From assembly GCA_963674495.2 (NCBI GenBank), contig CAXXLG010000003.1, forward strand, positions 159,556 through 223,555: a DNA stretch of 64,000 bases, read 5' to 3'. The stretch's first letter is position 1, and every line of letters starts with the position of its first letter. The notes beneath the pieces were generated by a model. It had not been told where the DNA came from. It saw nothing but the letters and a program-made list of their open reading frames with translations, and made no database searches. The stretch comes from RGIG3178 sp963674495 (GTDB lineage: Bacteria > Bacillota > Clostridia > Christensenellales > QAND01). Below are positions 15,000-22,947 of this stretch, one piece after another. The position numbers and the translations under genes are program-made.

Positions 15000-15926
15000 A
15001 TGGCAAAGGTATTGTCCGTCAACATTAGCGATTGTAAGGGTACGTTCAAGTTTCCAGTCGATTCGGGTCAATTGAAGCGGGAGGCCGGCATCATAGGCGA
15101 CGCGCATGCGGGGAACTGGCACAGGCAGATTAGCCTGTTGGGGCAAGAAAGCGTGGATAAGATGATCGCGCTGGGCGTCAGAGATCTGACCCCCGGCAAA
15201 TTCGCAGAAAATATCACGACCGAGGGGTTGGAGCTGTATACGCTGCCGATTGGACAGCGGCTTAAAATCGGCAAATCCATTGTCGAGGTGACGCAGATCG
15301 GCAAGGAATGCCATCGGCACTGCCAGATCTATAAGCAGGTGGGCATGTGCATCATGCCGACCGAGGGCATATTCGTCAAGGTTATCACCGAAGGCGAAAT
15401 ACAGGCGGGGGATGAGATCACCCTGTTGTCCGACATACGCGCGGCCATTGTCATCGCTAGCGATAAGGGATATGCGGGCGTTCGGGAGGATTTGAGCGGC
15501 CCGGCGATCGAACAGGCTGTCAAGGACGTTGCACATGTTGTCAAAACCCTCATTTTGCCGGATGAAAGGGAACAGATTGCAAACGTTCTGAGGGAACTGG
15601 CAGACATTGGGGAATACGACGTAATCTTTACCAGCGGCGGCACGGGGTTTGCTCCGAGGGATGTGACACCCGAGGCGACAATGGATGTGGTTGACCGCAT
15701 CGTGCCGGGCATACCCGAAGCCATACGCATGGAAAGCATAAAATTTACAAAAAATGCGATGCTCTCTCGCGCCGTCGCCGGCATCCGCAAACAAACGCTG
15801 ATTGTCAATATGCCGGGCAGCCCGAAAGCCGTTGTGGAATGCATGGCGGTGATTTTGTCCGCGTTGCCACATGCGATTGAAACGCTACGGGGCGAAGCAT
15901 ACGAGTGCGCGCGGGAGACGGATTAG
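15000..15926 (+). CDS. MOSC-MogA fusion (molybdopterin adenylyltransferase)
   Basis: A 308-residue two-domain protein. Residues 1-143 form a MOSC domain (REAGIIGDAHAGNWHRQISLL, GKFAENITTEGLEL, KECHRHCQIYKQVGMC with the conserved Cys). Residues about 146-303 are a MogA/MoaB domain (AAIVIASDKGYAGVREDLSGP, VIFTSGGTGFAPRDVTPEAT, NMPGSPKAVVECM), which adenylylates molybdopterin before metal insertion by MoeA. MOSC domains handle sulfur on the cofactor or bind it. GGAGGGTGAC 5 bases before ATG 15000 fixes the start. Last gene of the Moco operon. moaD, moaE and a molybdate ABC transporter are absent here. Confidence 0.9.
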   Translation: MAKVLSVNISDCKGTFKFPVDSGQLKREAGIIGDAHAGNWHRQISLLGQESVDKMIALGVRDLTPGKFAENITTEGLELYTLPIGQRLKIGKSIVEVTQIGKECHRHCQIYKQVGMCIMPTEGIFVKVITEGEIQAGDEITLLSDIRAAIVIASDKGYAGVREDLSGPAIEQAVKDVAHVVKTLILPDEREQIANVLRELADIGEYDVIFTSGGTGFAPRDVTPEATMDVVDRIVPGIPEAIRMESIKFTKNAMLSRAVAGIRKQTLIVNMPGSPKAVVECMAVILSALPHAIETLRGEAYECARETD

Positions 15927-16040
15927 CACATTTACATATCCGAATATCATAAGGTGTGAATGGATCATCGGCCAATGCCGATAAGCAGCGGTGTGTGATA
16001 AGATTATGCGGCATTACAATGCAAAACGGATGGGATGTTC

Positions 16041-16068
16041 TTGACAATCCGTCCGGGACTGTTATAAT
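16041..16068 (+). promoter_or_regulatory. Promoter of tRNA-Pro(GGG)
   Basis: Perfect TTGACA (16041-16046), a 16-base spacer and perfect TATAAT (16063-16068), 19 bases before the tRNA 5' end. Confidence 0.85.
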
Positions 16069-16086
16069 AATCGTTGTGCTTGACGA

Positions 16087-16163
16087 CTGGGTGTGGCGCA
16101 GTTTGGTAGCGTGCTTGAATGGGGTTCAAGAGGCCGGAAGTTCGAATCTTCTCACCCAGACCA
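16087..16163 (+). tRNA. tRNA-Pro(GGG)
   Basis: A full cloverleaf: acceptor CTGGGTG/CACCCAG, D arm GCGC/GCGT, anticodon stem CTTGA/TCAAG with loop ATGGGGT (anticodon GGG, reading CCC/CCU), T arm GGAAG-TTCGAAT-CTTCT, discriminator A and encoded CCA. Its 3' 29 bases recur at 16521-16549. Confidence 0.95.
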
Positions 16164-16183
16164 GCGGCCCTGTGGCCGCGGAC

Positions 16184-16221
16184 AAAATCGCGAATCATCT
16201 TTGATGATCCGCGATTTTTTT
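16184..16221 (+). terminator. Terminator of tRNA-Pro
   Basis: AAATCGCG-A-ATCATC and GATGAT-C-CGCGATTT pair across TTT, followed by seven T. A GCGGCC/GGCCGC hairpin precedes it. Confidence 0.9.
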
Positions 16222-16434
16222 ATGCCCACGAAGGATGAAATTTTCATATAGAAAGATAGGGGGTATTTCGATTAATCGTCACTTTACGCAAGTGAATTCC
16301 TATTACTCCGCCTTTCTGCATAAAATCTTTGGACTTTATGCGGCCCCCCCATTACATACGGAAGGCATGGACTTAGTCCATGTCAATCCTTTTTTGATTT
16401 AGGTAAAAGATAGGAATTGATGCCTTGAACCCCT

Positions 16435-16474
16435 TGGGGGTCAAGGGCGCGAAGCGTAAAGAAAATGTGCCGGT
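16435..16474 (+). repeat. Repeat copy A, shared with 27310-27355
   Basis: A CTTGA...TCAAG hairpin resembling a tRNA-Pro anticodon arm, followed by GAAGCGTAAAG and AAATGTGCCGGT. The 28 bases at 16447-16474 match 27328-27355 with only two differences, in the same orientation, 10.9 kb apart. Confidence 0.7.
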
Positions 16475-16520
16475 GATACGTTTTTAGGGGAGCGGGAGGC
16501 GGCTTTTGCCGAGTGGGCAG

Positions 16521-16549
16521 CGGAAGTTCAAATCTTCTCACCCAGACTA
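16521..16549 (+). repeat. Duplicated 3' end of tRNA-Pro
   Basis: 29 bases equal to tRNA-Pro positions 16135-16163 except two changes (TTCG to TTCA, ACCA to ACTA). A displaced tRNA 3' end is the usual scar of an element that integrates into a tRNA gene. Confidence 0.8.
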
Positions 16550-17207
16550 TAAAGAAGATCCTTGTTGAAGGGGATATTTAAAAATGTTGGTTGCAAATAT
16601 TGCAATGTATGTCATGCAATTATATGCTCTCTATTGCCTTTCTTAATCTTTCGATGTCCGGCTGCACAGTTCTGATCCGAAAACGATGGGTATGCGTGTG
16701 CGCTCACAAGAGCGACAGCCTTGCGGTATTATCGCTTGCATGGTGAAGAATGTATGACGCGCCTTATGCGGTGATAGACGGCGTACGCTGGGTATGCTAA
16801 GCATCTAGTAATACACATCACAACAATCTGCTTTGTATCGTTATTGTGGTTCCCAATAAATTTCTTATATTCAATCAGATGATGGATTTATTTAGCATCT
16901 GGATTTACGACATAATTTTGTATCTTCGGATGGATAAACATCATCCTGCCTGCTTCGGTATCAATCTTCATTTTGTAGCACTGGAAGCATTTAGTATTGA
17001 ATGTGATAGACATATCGATAATTAACTGCTTCTTTTTGACGCTATTATAGCCCAAGTAAGACAGCAATCTCGCTACCCTATGGATTGAATAAAAGCATAA
17101 GCATCGCAGGTAAACCCATACGGTGATTGCCACAAAAGGTGTGATTATACAAATAAAAACCATGTACTGGAATAATACCATAAAAAATCAAAAACCAAAA
17201 ATAGTTA

Positions 17208-17236
17208 TTGACATATGTCAAATAAAAAGATAATAT
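17208..17236 (+). promoter_or_regulatory. Promoter with palindromic operator, NifX/ATPase operon
   Basis: TTGACA (17208-17213), a 17-base spacer and TAATAT (17231-17236). The -35 lies within a perfect palindrome TTGACATATGTCAA (17208-17221), and a related half-site GCATAAGTCAAC follows the -10 at about 17244-17255. A repressor bound here would block the promoter; the DUF134 protein of the same island is a candidate. Confidence 0.7.
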
Positions 17237-17294
17237 AGTTATGGGCATAAGTCAACAACTGTTATTTGCCACCATTATTAAGGAGGAATATTTT

Positions 17295-17666
17295 ATGAAA
17301 ATTGCACTTTCGGCAACAGGAAACACGGTTGAAAGCCATCTGGATATGAGATTCGGACGGGCGCCAGGATATATTATTGTGGAGACCGAAACGATGGAAT
17401 ACGAGGCTTTGGAGAATGCTGCGGCAACATTTGCGGGTGGCGCTGGTATTGCAGCGGCACAAAAAATTGCCGAAATGGACATAAAAGCGATTATTACCGG
17501 CAATGTTGGTCCCAATGCGATGAACGTATTAAAAGCGGCAAAAATAGAAATATTTAGGGGAAACGCGAGTACTATTAAAGAAAATATTGAGCTGTTTAAA
17601 AAAGGCGCGCTTGAGAAAATCCTTACAACCGTTGCGCCTCATTCCGGCATGAGGAAAATGAAATGA
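17295..17666 (+). CDS. NifX/NifB-type iron-molybdenum cofactor-binding protein
   Basis: A 123-residue single-domain protein of the dinitrogenase FeMo-cofactor-binding family (NifX, NafY, MTH1175-like). Typical features: MKIALSATGNTVESHLDMRFGRAPGYIIVE at the N-terminus, then AGGAGIAAAQKIAEM and AIITGNVGPNAMNVLKAAKIEIF. Stand-alone members are common in anaerobes lacking nitrogenase and are thought to carry an Fe-S or Mo-containing cluster. AAGGAGGAATATTTT precedes ATG 17295. The stop overlaps the next ATPase by 4 bases. No nif genes are present, so the bound cluster is unknown. Confidence 0.85.
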   Translation: MKIALSATGNTVESHLDMRFGRAPGYIIVETETMEYEALENAAATFAGGAGIAAAQKIAEMDIKAIITGNVGPNAMNVLKAAKIEIFRGNASTIKENIELFKKGALEKILTTVAPHSGMRKMK

Positions 17667-18493
17667 AAATTGCCGTTTTGAGCGGGAAGGGTGGCACCGG
17701 AAAAACAACAGTATCTGCCAGCCTTGCTGTTTCAATAGAACATAGTCAATACATCGACTGTGACGTAGAAGAACCCAACGGCGCATTGTTTCTAAACCCC
17801 AAAATCAAAGAGGTATTGCCTGTACATGTACTTGTACCGCAGGTGGAAGAAACCAAATGTAACGGTTGTGGTACCTGTGCCAAAGCCTGCCGGTTTAATG
17901 CGATTGCAGTAGTGAAAGGCAAGGTGCTGTTATTTCCGCAGATATGCCATCATTGCGGAGCGTGTATGATTGCTTGCCCTCAAAAAGCAATCACCGAGAT
18001 GGAAAGGGAAATTGGGACCGTTGAATCCGATGGAGAAAAACGATTTATGCAGGGGAAACTGAACATCGGGGAACCAATTACAATCCCGATCATACATATG
18101 TTGAAGCAAAAAATGCGCAACGATGTGCCTGTGATATTTGACTGCTCTCCCGGTGCGTCTTGCACCGTGGTGCAAACAATCGATGGCTGCGACTATTGTA
18201 TTCTGGTTACCGAACCGACGCCGTTTGGCCTGCATGATTTGAAAATTGCTGTTGGATTGGTTCGAAAGATGAATATTCCATTTGGCGTTGTAATCAATAA
18301 GGCAATGGATGAGGATCAAAGCATACAAGCGTATTGCCGTGATGAGCAGATTACGGTGTTGATGGAAATTCCATTCCTGCGTGAAATCGCCGAAAATTAC
18401 TCGAACGGTGTATTGCCCGTGCAGATGAACGAAGAATTGAAAAATAAATTCGCTCAGATGTATTCTAAAATAAAGGAAAATAAAGCATCATGA
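17663..18493 (+). CDS. MinD-like ATPase with inserted ferredoxin domain (first)
   Basis: A 276-residue P-loop ATPase of the COG1149 type. The deviant Walker A KGGTGKTT is at residues 9-16, CDVEEPN follows, and two 4Fe-4S motifs are inserted at about residues 68-115: CNGCGTCAKAC and CHHCGACMIAC. The ATPase fold then resumes (VIFDCSPGASC, LVTEPTPFGLHDL, VVINKAM). It resembles Fe-S scaffold or carrier ATPases (Mrp/Nbp35 relatives). Such pairs are known beside NifX-like genes in anaerobes, but their client is not established. The ATGA overlap on both sides shows tight coupling with NifX and the second ATPase. Confidence 0.88.
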   Translation: MKIAVLSGKGGTGKTTVSASLAVSIEHSQYIDCDVEEPNGALFLNPKIKEVLPVHVLVPQVEETKCNGCGTCAKACRFNAIAVVKGKVLLFPQICHHCGACMIACPQKAITEMEREIGTVESDGEKRFMQGKLNIGEPITIPIIHMLKQKMRNDVPVIFDCSPGASCTVVQTIDGCDYCILVTEPTPFGLHDLKIAVGLVRKMNIPFGVVINKAMDEDQSIQAYCRDEQITVLMEIPFLREIAENYSNGVLPVQMNEELKNKFAQMYSKIKENKAS

Positions 18494-19359
18494 AACAAAT
18501 TGTGTTTATAAGTGGTAAAGGCGGTACGGGCAAAAGCACGGTTGTGGCATCGCTTAGCCGGATGGTTCAAAACAAGATCATGGCTGATTGCGATGTGGAT
18601 GCGCCCAATCTGCACATGATGCTACCAGGCAAACGAATGCAAAAGGAAAGTTATTATGGCGCCGAGGAAGCGGCTGTGGATTCGTCAAAATGTATTTATT
18701 GTGGCATATGCAAGCAAACTTGTCGGTATGGTGCCATTACCGATATGCTTCAGGTTGATCCCATCAAGTGTGAAGGGTGTGGAGCGTGTCAATGGGCATG
18801 CCCTGTAGGAGCAATTTCGCTCAGGGAGGTGAAGACTGGCGAAACGTATGTGGACAGCACACAGTACGGCACGTTTTCCCACGCACTGCTGGATATTGGT
18901 GCGGAGGGTTCCGGGAAGTTGGTAACCGAGGTGAAGGAAAACATCAACGGCTTCTTGAACGGGGAATCGTGGGCAATTGTGGACGGTTCTCCCGGTATTG
19001 GTTGTTCTGTCATCGCTTCCATTACAGGGGCCGATGCTGTTGTGGCGGTCTGTGAGCCGACAAAATCGGGGCGGAGCGATCTGGAAAGGGTTTTGGGTGT
19101 AGCGCGTCATTTTGGAATTCCGGCGTTTGTATGCATAAATAAATACGATTTAAATCCCGGGATTACCGAATTGATCCGGAATTATTGTGAAACGAACGGA
19201 TTTCCAGTAATCGGAAGAATTCCGTTTGAGCCCGCCATTGTAAAGGCGCTGCAATCACTAAAAACACCGGTAGAAGCGGGCATAGTGAACGTTGTAGGGG
19301 AGATAGAAAAACTTTGGGAGAGGTTGCAGACTGGTATGAGCAATATCAAACAAGCTTAA
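18490..19359 (+). CDS. MinD-like ATPase with inserted ferredoxin domain (second)
   Basis: A 289-residue paralogue of the preceding gene. Walker A is KGGTGKST, then DCDVDAPN; the ferredoxin insert is CIYCGICKQTCRYGAI and CEGCGACQWACPVGAI; the rest has VDGSPGIGCSVIAS, VCEPTKSGRSDL and CINKYDLN. The two paralogues differ in the region after the clusters, so they probably form a heterodimer like other two-gene COG1149 pairs, each hydrolysing ATP to move or insert a metallocluster. Third gene of the 17208 promoter operon. About 110 bases of non-coding DNA follow before the zinc-ribbon gene. Confidence 0.88.
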   Translation: MKQIVFISGKGGTGKSTVVASLSRMVQNKIMADCDVDAPNLHMMLPGKRMQKESYYGAEEAAVDSSKCIYCGICKQTCRYGAITDMLQVDPIKCEGCGACQWACPVGAISLREVKTGETYVDSTQYGTFSHALLDIGAEGSGKLVTEVKENINGFLNGESWAIVDGSPGIGCSVIASITGADAVVAVCEPTKSGRSDLERVLGVARHFGIPAFVCINKYDLNPGITELIRNYCETNGFPVIGRIPFEPAIVKALQSLKTPVEAGIVNVVGEIEKLWERLQTGMSNIKQA

Positions 19360-19470
19360 TCGAATTGCCTCACGGGATAATTATGTGTTTACCCATTCGT
19401 ATCAATGCTTGGAACGGCAACATGAATAGGGAACGTGGGATTGAGCACAAATAAAAGGAGGTTGAAATGC

Positions 19471-19692
19471 ATGCCAGGTAGAGACGGAACAGGCCCTGCG
19501 GGGAAGGGTCCTGTCGGCAGAGGTAGGGCCGGCATAAGAGGTGATGCCAGAACAAATGTTGGTTATGCGTCGGGTACAGACGGTTATTGCATGTGCCCAA
19601 ATTGCAAAGAAAAAGTGCCGCATCATCTGGGAGCCCCTTGTAATACGATTGTTTGCCCAAAATGCGGCACAAGAATGGTTAGAGGGCAATGA
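19471..19692 (+). CDS. Gly-rich DUF5320-like protein with zinc ribbon
   Basis: A 73-residue protein. The N-terminus MPGRDGTGPAGKGPVGRGRAG is the DUF5320 signature, shared with the next two genes; the C-terminal half carries CPNCKEKVPHH and CPKCGTRMV, a rubredoxin-like zinc or iron ribbon. AAAGGAGG precedes ATG 19471. A Gly-rich flexible arm plus a metal ribbon suggests a small metal-cluster carrier or scaffold for the adjacent ATPases; this is inference. A 17-codon frame with a GAGGG site follows directly at 19693-19746, of doubtful reality. Confidence 0.75.
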   Translation: MPGRDGTGPAGKGPVGRGRAGIRGDARTNVGYASGTDGYCMCPNCKEKVPHHLGAPCNTIVCPKCGTRMVRGQ

Positions 19693-20129
19693 ATGCCGGC
19701 GCGTGAGTTGTATAAGCAGAGTAACGCCATTCGTGCAGGACATTAAAAAGTACTGATTGAGTTATCAAAAAATCGCGGCGATTCACTTGGCAAATGCTAT
19801 AACCGCTGTTGTCGGTACACACGCCAGTTTTGGCCAGGCAAACGTTTTGAGAAACAGGGCTATACCTCAAAGGAGACGGAGTCATATCGCTGACGGATCT
19901 AGGCCACAGTAATTCGCACAAATGGTAAAAAGCGCAATGTGTTGATATCATTATTTAGCATGGCTGCTGGGTATTCATGCCGCAAAGTAAAGTAAAGATG
20001 GGGGCCTGTTCTATTTGTATAGATCATACGAGTTGTATAGATCATACGAGCAGTGCAGAAACTGTAGGAAGGCTGAAATGTTATGTAAGGGCATGACACA
20101 AGGATAACAAAAGATAAAAGGAGGGGAAG
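19693..20129. other. Gap with 18-bp tandem repeat
   Basis: No gene recognised between the first two Gly-rich proteins. Two adjacent perfect copies of an 18-base unit (TTGTATAGATCATACGAG) occupy 20015-20032 and 20033-20050. The unit contains ATAGATCAT, weakly palindromic, about 80 bases before the next start, so it may be a regulator site. Confidence 0.5.
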
Positions 20130-20348
20130 ATGTTGCCACGAGGAAACAGAACGGGCCCGGCGGGTTTAGGACCAATGACGGGGCGAGGCTTGGGTTACTG
20201 TACAGGTCTAATGGGATCAGGCCGAAGGGCAGGTGCCAGCGGCCGCGGACGTAGATTTGGCACACTGTGTTTTATGACAGGAATTTTCGGATTGGGAACG
20301 CTTTGGTATTCCGCAATAAACCGCGCAAAACGGCTTGATCGCCTGTAA
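20130..20348 (+). CDS. Small Gly/Arg-rich DUF5320-like protein
   Basis: A 72-residue protein starting MLPRGNRTGPAGLGPMTGRGLGYC, the DUF5320 signature, then GSGRRAGASGRGRR and a hydrophobic stretch TLCFMTGIFGLGTLWY that could be membrane-associated. AAAGGAGGGGAAG precedes the ATG. It shares the N-terminal motif with its neighbours at 19471 and 20503 but lacks their C-terminal domains. Function unknown; the conserved Cys after the Gly-rich motif (GYC) could be a metal ligand. Confidence 0.75.
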   Translation: MLPRGNRTGPAGLGPMTGRGLGYCTGLMGSGRRAGASGRGRRFGTLCFMTGIFGLGTLWYSAINRAKRLDRL

Positions 20349-20502
20349 AACAAAGCACGAGAGTATGCACAATGGTGTAATCAACAGAATGCTTTGAATG
20401 GTGAACATGGAAAACGAAAGTGATGTACTGAGCATCAGTACGATATGAAGAACAATTGAGCTTCGGCGAGAAAGATTTCGCTGAGTATAAAAGGAGGGAA
20501 AA

Positions 20503-20847
20503 ATGCCAAGAGGAGACGGAACAGGTCCTGGCGGATTTGGTTCGATGACAGGGAAAGGCATGGGCTACTGTGCCGGTTTCGAGTCGCCAGGATATGCAAG
20601 CGGTGGCTATGGCATGGGGTATCGGCGAGGCAATCGAAGGATGCATTACATGACCGGGCAGCCGGGATGGGCTCGCTACGGAGCATATCCATGTGTATAT
20701 CCATACGGCTATGCACCGTATGCAGGGGTTGAACCAGCAGCGCCGGTTATCGATGAAAAGGCCGTGTTAAAGAATCAGGCCGCCTTTTTGCAGCAACAAT
20801 TGAAATGGGTTCAAGAACGTTTAGACAACATGGAAGAAGCGGACTAA
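20503..20847 (+). CDS. DUF5320 domain protein with C-terminal coiled coil
   Basis: A 114-residue protein and the most typical DUF5320 member here: MPRGDGTGPGGFGSMTGKGMGYCAGF at the N-terminus, a Gly/Tyr/Pro-rich middle (residues 30-80), and a C-terminal helix LKNQAAFLQQQLKWVQERLDNME likely to form a coiled coil. AAAGGAGGGAAAA precedes the ATG. These short proteins recur beside NifX-like proteins and ferredoxin-containing ATPases in anaerobic bacteria and archaea, which supports a joint role in metallocluster handling, not yet defined. A terminator-like hairpin follows. Confidence 0.8.
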   Translation: MPRGDGTGPGGFGSMTGKGMGYCAGFESPGYASGGYGMGYRRGNRRMHYMTGQPGWARYGAYPCVYPYGYAPYAGVEPAAPVIDEKAVLKNQAAFLQQQLKWVQERLDNMEEAD

Positions 20848-20861
20848 TTGAGCCAGACCAA

Positions 20862-20898
20862 AGAGAAAGAAGGCAGGCTAGACCTGCCTCCTTCTCTT
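20862..20898 (+). terminator. Terminator of DUF5320 gene
   Basis: AGAGAAAGAAGGCAGG pairs with CCTGCCTCCTTCTCT across CTAGA. The stem is long, but the T tract is short. Confidence 0.65.
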
Positions 20899-20963
20899 GC
20901 GCTATAAATGAAAACGTTGTTTGTAAGCAGTAGAGAATTTTGAATTGAAAAGAAGGGTTTATT

Positions 20964-21896
20964 ATGTTGGTTTTCGGACCGGTACCGTCAAGGCGTTTGG
21001 GTCAAAGTTTAGGCATCAACAATATTCCGCCCAAGTCATGCTCCTATTCATGCGTCTATTGCCAGATAGGCAAAACAAATCGCATGTGTGCAAAAAGACA
21101 GGAATTTTACAAATCGGATGAACTATTTAGGCAGACAGAGCAGAAAATCAACGACATAAGAAAAAACGGCGCAAAGGTCGACTACCTAACCTTTGTTCCC
21201 GACGGTGAGCCGACGCTGGATATTCATTTAGGCCAGCATATAGACAGGCTTAAAACATTTGGTATAAAAATTGCAGTGATAACCAACGCATCCCTTTTAT
21301 GGATGGATGATGTGAGAGAAGATGTTATGAAAGCGGACTGGGTATCTGTTAAGGTGGATGCGGTGGACTATAAAATATGGAAGAAGATAGATCGTCCGCA
21401 TGGCACACTCATCTTGGATACGATACTAAAGGGAATTGCCTCATTTGCAAAGGAATATACAGGAACGCTTGTGTCGGAGACAATGCTTGTGGATAGGTTG
21501 AATGATCACAAGGCGTGCATAGAGGGCATTGCGGAATATCTGGCGGATATCCTTCCTCAAAAATCATATTTACTTGTACCGACACGACCGCCCGCAGAAA
21601 CATTTGCTGTTAAACCCACCGGAGAAATGCTAAGAAATGCTTATGACATCATGAGCCGAAGCGGCCTTGATGTAGAGTGTGTTACGGTAGACGAGGACGA
21701 TGATTTTTATTTCACGGATGACATTGCAAATGACCTATTGAGTATATCTTCCGTTCACCCGGTAAGGGAGGAAGTTATCGAAAAACTGTTAAAAAAGAGA
21801 AAAATCGGCAGGTTGGTAATAGACCGTCTCATTGAGAAAGATCTTATTCGTACGTATACGTATGAAGGGAAACGTTTTTACAAGAGAAACCTATAA
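20964..21896 (+). CDS. TYW1-like radical SAM protein (COG0731)
   Basis: A 310-residue enzyme. The N-terminal FGPVPSRRLGQSLGINNIPPKSCSYSCVYCQIG holds the CX3CX2C radical SAM motif (about residues 26-33); YLTFVPDGEPTLD follows, and VITNAS and VKVDAVD complete the barrel. The last 70 residues (VHPVREEVIEKLLKKRKIGRLVIDRLIEKDLI) form a winged-helix domain, as in many COG0731 proteins. Related to wybutosine synthase TYW1, but the bacterial members have no known substrate and frequently accompany metallocluster ATPases. The start at 20964 has AAGAAGGG upstream. Monocistronic within the island. Confidence 0.85.
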   Translation: MLVFGPVPSRRLGQSLGINNIPPKSCSYSCVYCQIGKTNRMCAKRQEFYKSDELFRQTEQKINDIRKNGAKVDYLTFVPDGEPTLDIHLGQHIDRLKTFGIKIAVITNASLLWMDDVREDVMKADWVSVKVDAVDYKIWKKIDRPHGTLILDTILKGIASFAKEYTGTLVSETMLVDRLNDHKACIEGIAEYLADILPQKSYLLVPTRPPAETFAVKPTGEMLRNAYDIMSRSGLDVECVTVDEDDDFYFTDDIANDLLSISSVHPVREEVIEKLLKKRKIGRLVIDRLIEKDLIRTYTYEGKRFYKRNL

Positions 21897-22212
21897 CAAA
21901 CAAATTGTTCTGTTTCAGATAACGCATAAAAGAAGCAAAATACTTGCCCGGTATTAAAGATAATGCCGGCACAACTATATTTGATCGCGTGTTTTTTGGA
22001 AGTGCAGCATGGTGCGGGTCGTGTGATTAGCAAAGGACAGCGTAACGTTGAAACGCTTTGGGCTGCGGAAAAAGGATTTAATTTTATTGAAAGCCTAATG
22101 CCCCGTATTGTTAGAATCAGTAGGGGTTAAGTTGCATGACTATGTCTATAGGCACTTGGGAGCAAAAAATAAGCACGAAGTAAAAATATTGAAGGCAAAG
22201 GAGCGAGTACAC
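21897..22212. other. Gap, possible gene relic
   Basis: No intact gene. A plus-strand stretch around 21975-22128 reads open for about 45 codons (ending FIESLMPRIVRISRG) without a start codon or ribosome-binding site, so it may be the worn end of a lost gene. Nothing recognisable. Confidence 0.35.
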
Positions 22213-22686
22213 ATGGCGAGGCCTATAAAATGGAGAAAAATTGACCATTATCCAACCGTTGAACGTTTTGTGCCTGCCAAACCGGGCCAAATGAATTTTG
22301 AGGAAAACGTGTTGAAATTGGAGGAGTTGGAAGCTATACGGCTAAAGGATTTATTGGGACTGGAACAAGAAGAATGTGCATCGAAGATGCAAGTTTCGCG
22401 TCCAACTTTTCATCGGATACTTATGCTTGCGCGTTCTAAAATTGCGGACAGCTTGGTGGCCGGCAAAGCTATCCGCATCGCCGGCGGTAATTTTACGCGC
22501 AATATTTGTCAAGTTGTATGCCTTGACTGTGGCTATCAGTGGACGGAAAGCTATGAAAACATGATGCGGGTTAACGATGACGAGTATTTGTGCCCGGAAT
22601 GCAAATCAGGGAATATATCCTGCTCCGAAGGAAGAGGGAAGTTTTGCAGAGGGAATTGCCGCCGGCACGGCAGAAAGAGGTATTGA
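22213..22686 (+). CDS. DUF134 (UPF0251) putative DNA-binding regulator
   Basis: A 157-residue protein. It starts MARPIKWRKIDHYPTVERFVPA and continues with LEELEAIRLKDLLGLEQEECASKMQVSRPTFHRILMLARSKIADSL, a sigma-region-4-like helix-turn-helix typical of DUF134. The C-terminus carries a Cys-rich zinc or Fe-S ribbon (CLDCGYQW...CPECKSGNISCSEG) and a Cys/Arg tail. Members usually sit beside NifX-like genes, and the Cys cluster may let the protein sense metal or redox state. AAAGGAGCG before ATG 22213 sets the start. A likely regulator of this island, possibly through the palindrome at 17208. Confidence 0.85.
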   Translation: MARPIKWRKIDHYPTVERFVPAKPGQMNFEENVLKLEELEAIRLKDLLGLEQEECASKMQVSRPTFHRILMLARSKIADSLVAGKAIRIAGGNFTRNICQVVCLDCGYQWTESYENMMRVNDDEYLCPECKSGNISCSEGRGKFCRGNCRRHGRKRY

Positions 22687-22872
22687 CAACAGAATGCAAA
22701 AATATTGTGTACTTATATAGAGATAGATAGAAATATGTGTAATTAAAACCCACCATTGTTGGAAATAATTCTACATGCAATCAATTCCGCGGCAACATTA
22801 TAATGAATGGTTATATTTAAACCTCTGATTATCTTGAGCTCTTTCATATTCATATGTTAGACTAGGACGGTT

Positions 22873-22920
22873 ATGGCAATAAATTTGATGGGACCGTGCT
22901 GCGGGCAAAAAGTCAACTGA
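22873..22920 (+). CDS. 15-residue peptide ORF (MAINLMGPCCGQKVN)
   Basis: A short frame between TAG at 22858 and TGA at 22918-22920, with AGGA 6 bases before the ATG, ending 27 bases upstream of a SCIFF-type radical SAM maturase. The adjacent Cys-Cys pair flanked by Gly and Pro is the only Cys-containing candidate next to the maturase, where the SCIFF precursor (about 46 residues, six Cys) is normally encoded. It could be a minimal substrate, a leader peptide or a chance frame. Too short to judge from composition. Confidence 0.35.
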   Translation: MAINLMGPCCGQKVN

Positions 22921-22947
22921 AAAGATATCAGGGATAGGAGCATTTAT

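Larger units (their letters stand above)
16222..17207. other. AT-rich island border without convincing genes
   Basis: About 1 kb at the tRNA end of the island. It holds small hairpins (a CATGGAC-TTA-GTCCATG palindrome at 16366-16382, a GCATAAA hairpin near 16319-16343), the tRNA-derived repeats listed separately, and one 97-codon minus-strand frame (16888-17181) with a hydrophobic start and no ribosome-binding site or family. I treat it as decayed or non-coding DNA. Confidence 0.5.

Noticed and set aside
14898..15872. 324-codon minus-strand frame over the MOSC-mogA gene
   Set aside because: Same reason: antisense to a gene with clear MOSC and MogA motifs, rich in His/Arg as expected for a shadow frame.
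17295..19359. Nitrogenase cluster
   Set aside because: The NifX-like and ATPase genes resemble nif accessory proteins, but no nifH, D, K, E, N or B is present, and the ATPases carry inserted ferredoxin domains unlike NifH.
20015..20050. CRISPR repeat
   Set aside because: The two units are adjacent with no spacers and no cas genes; a simple tandem duplication. No CRISPR array was seen anywhere in the window.
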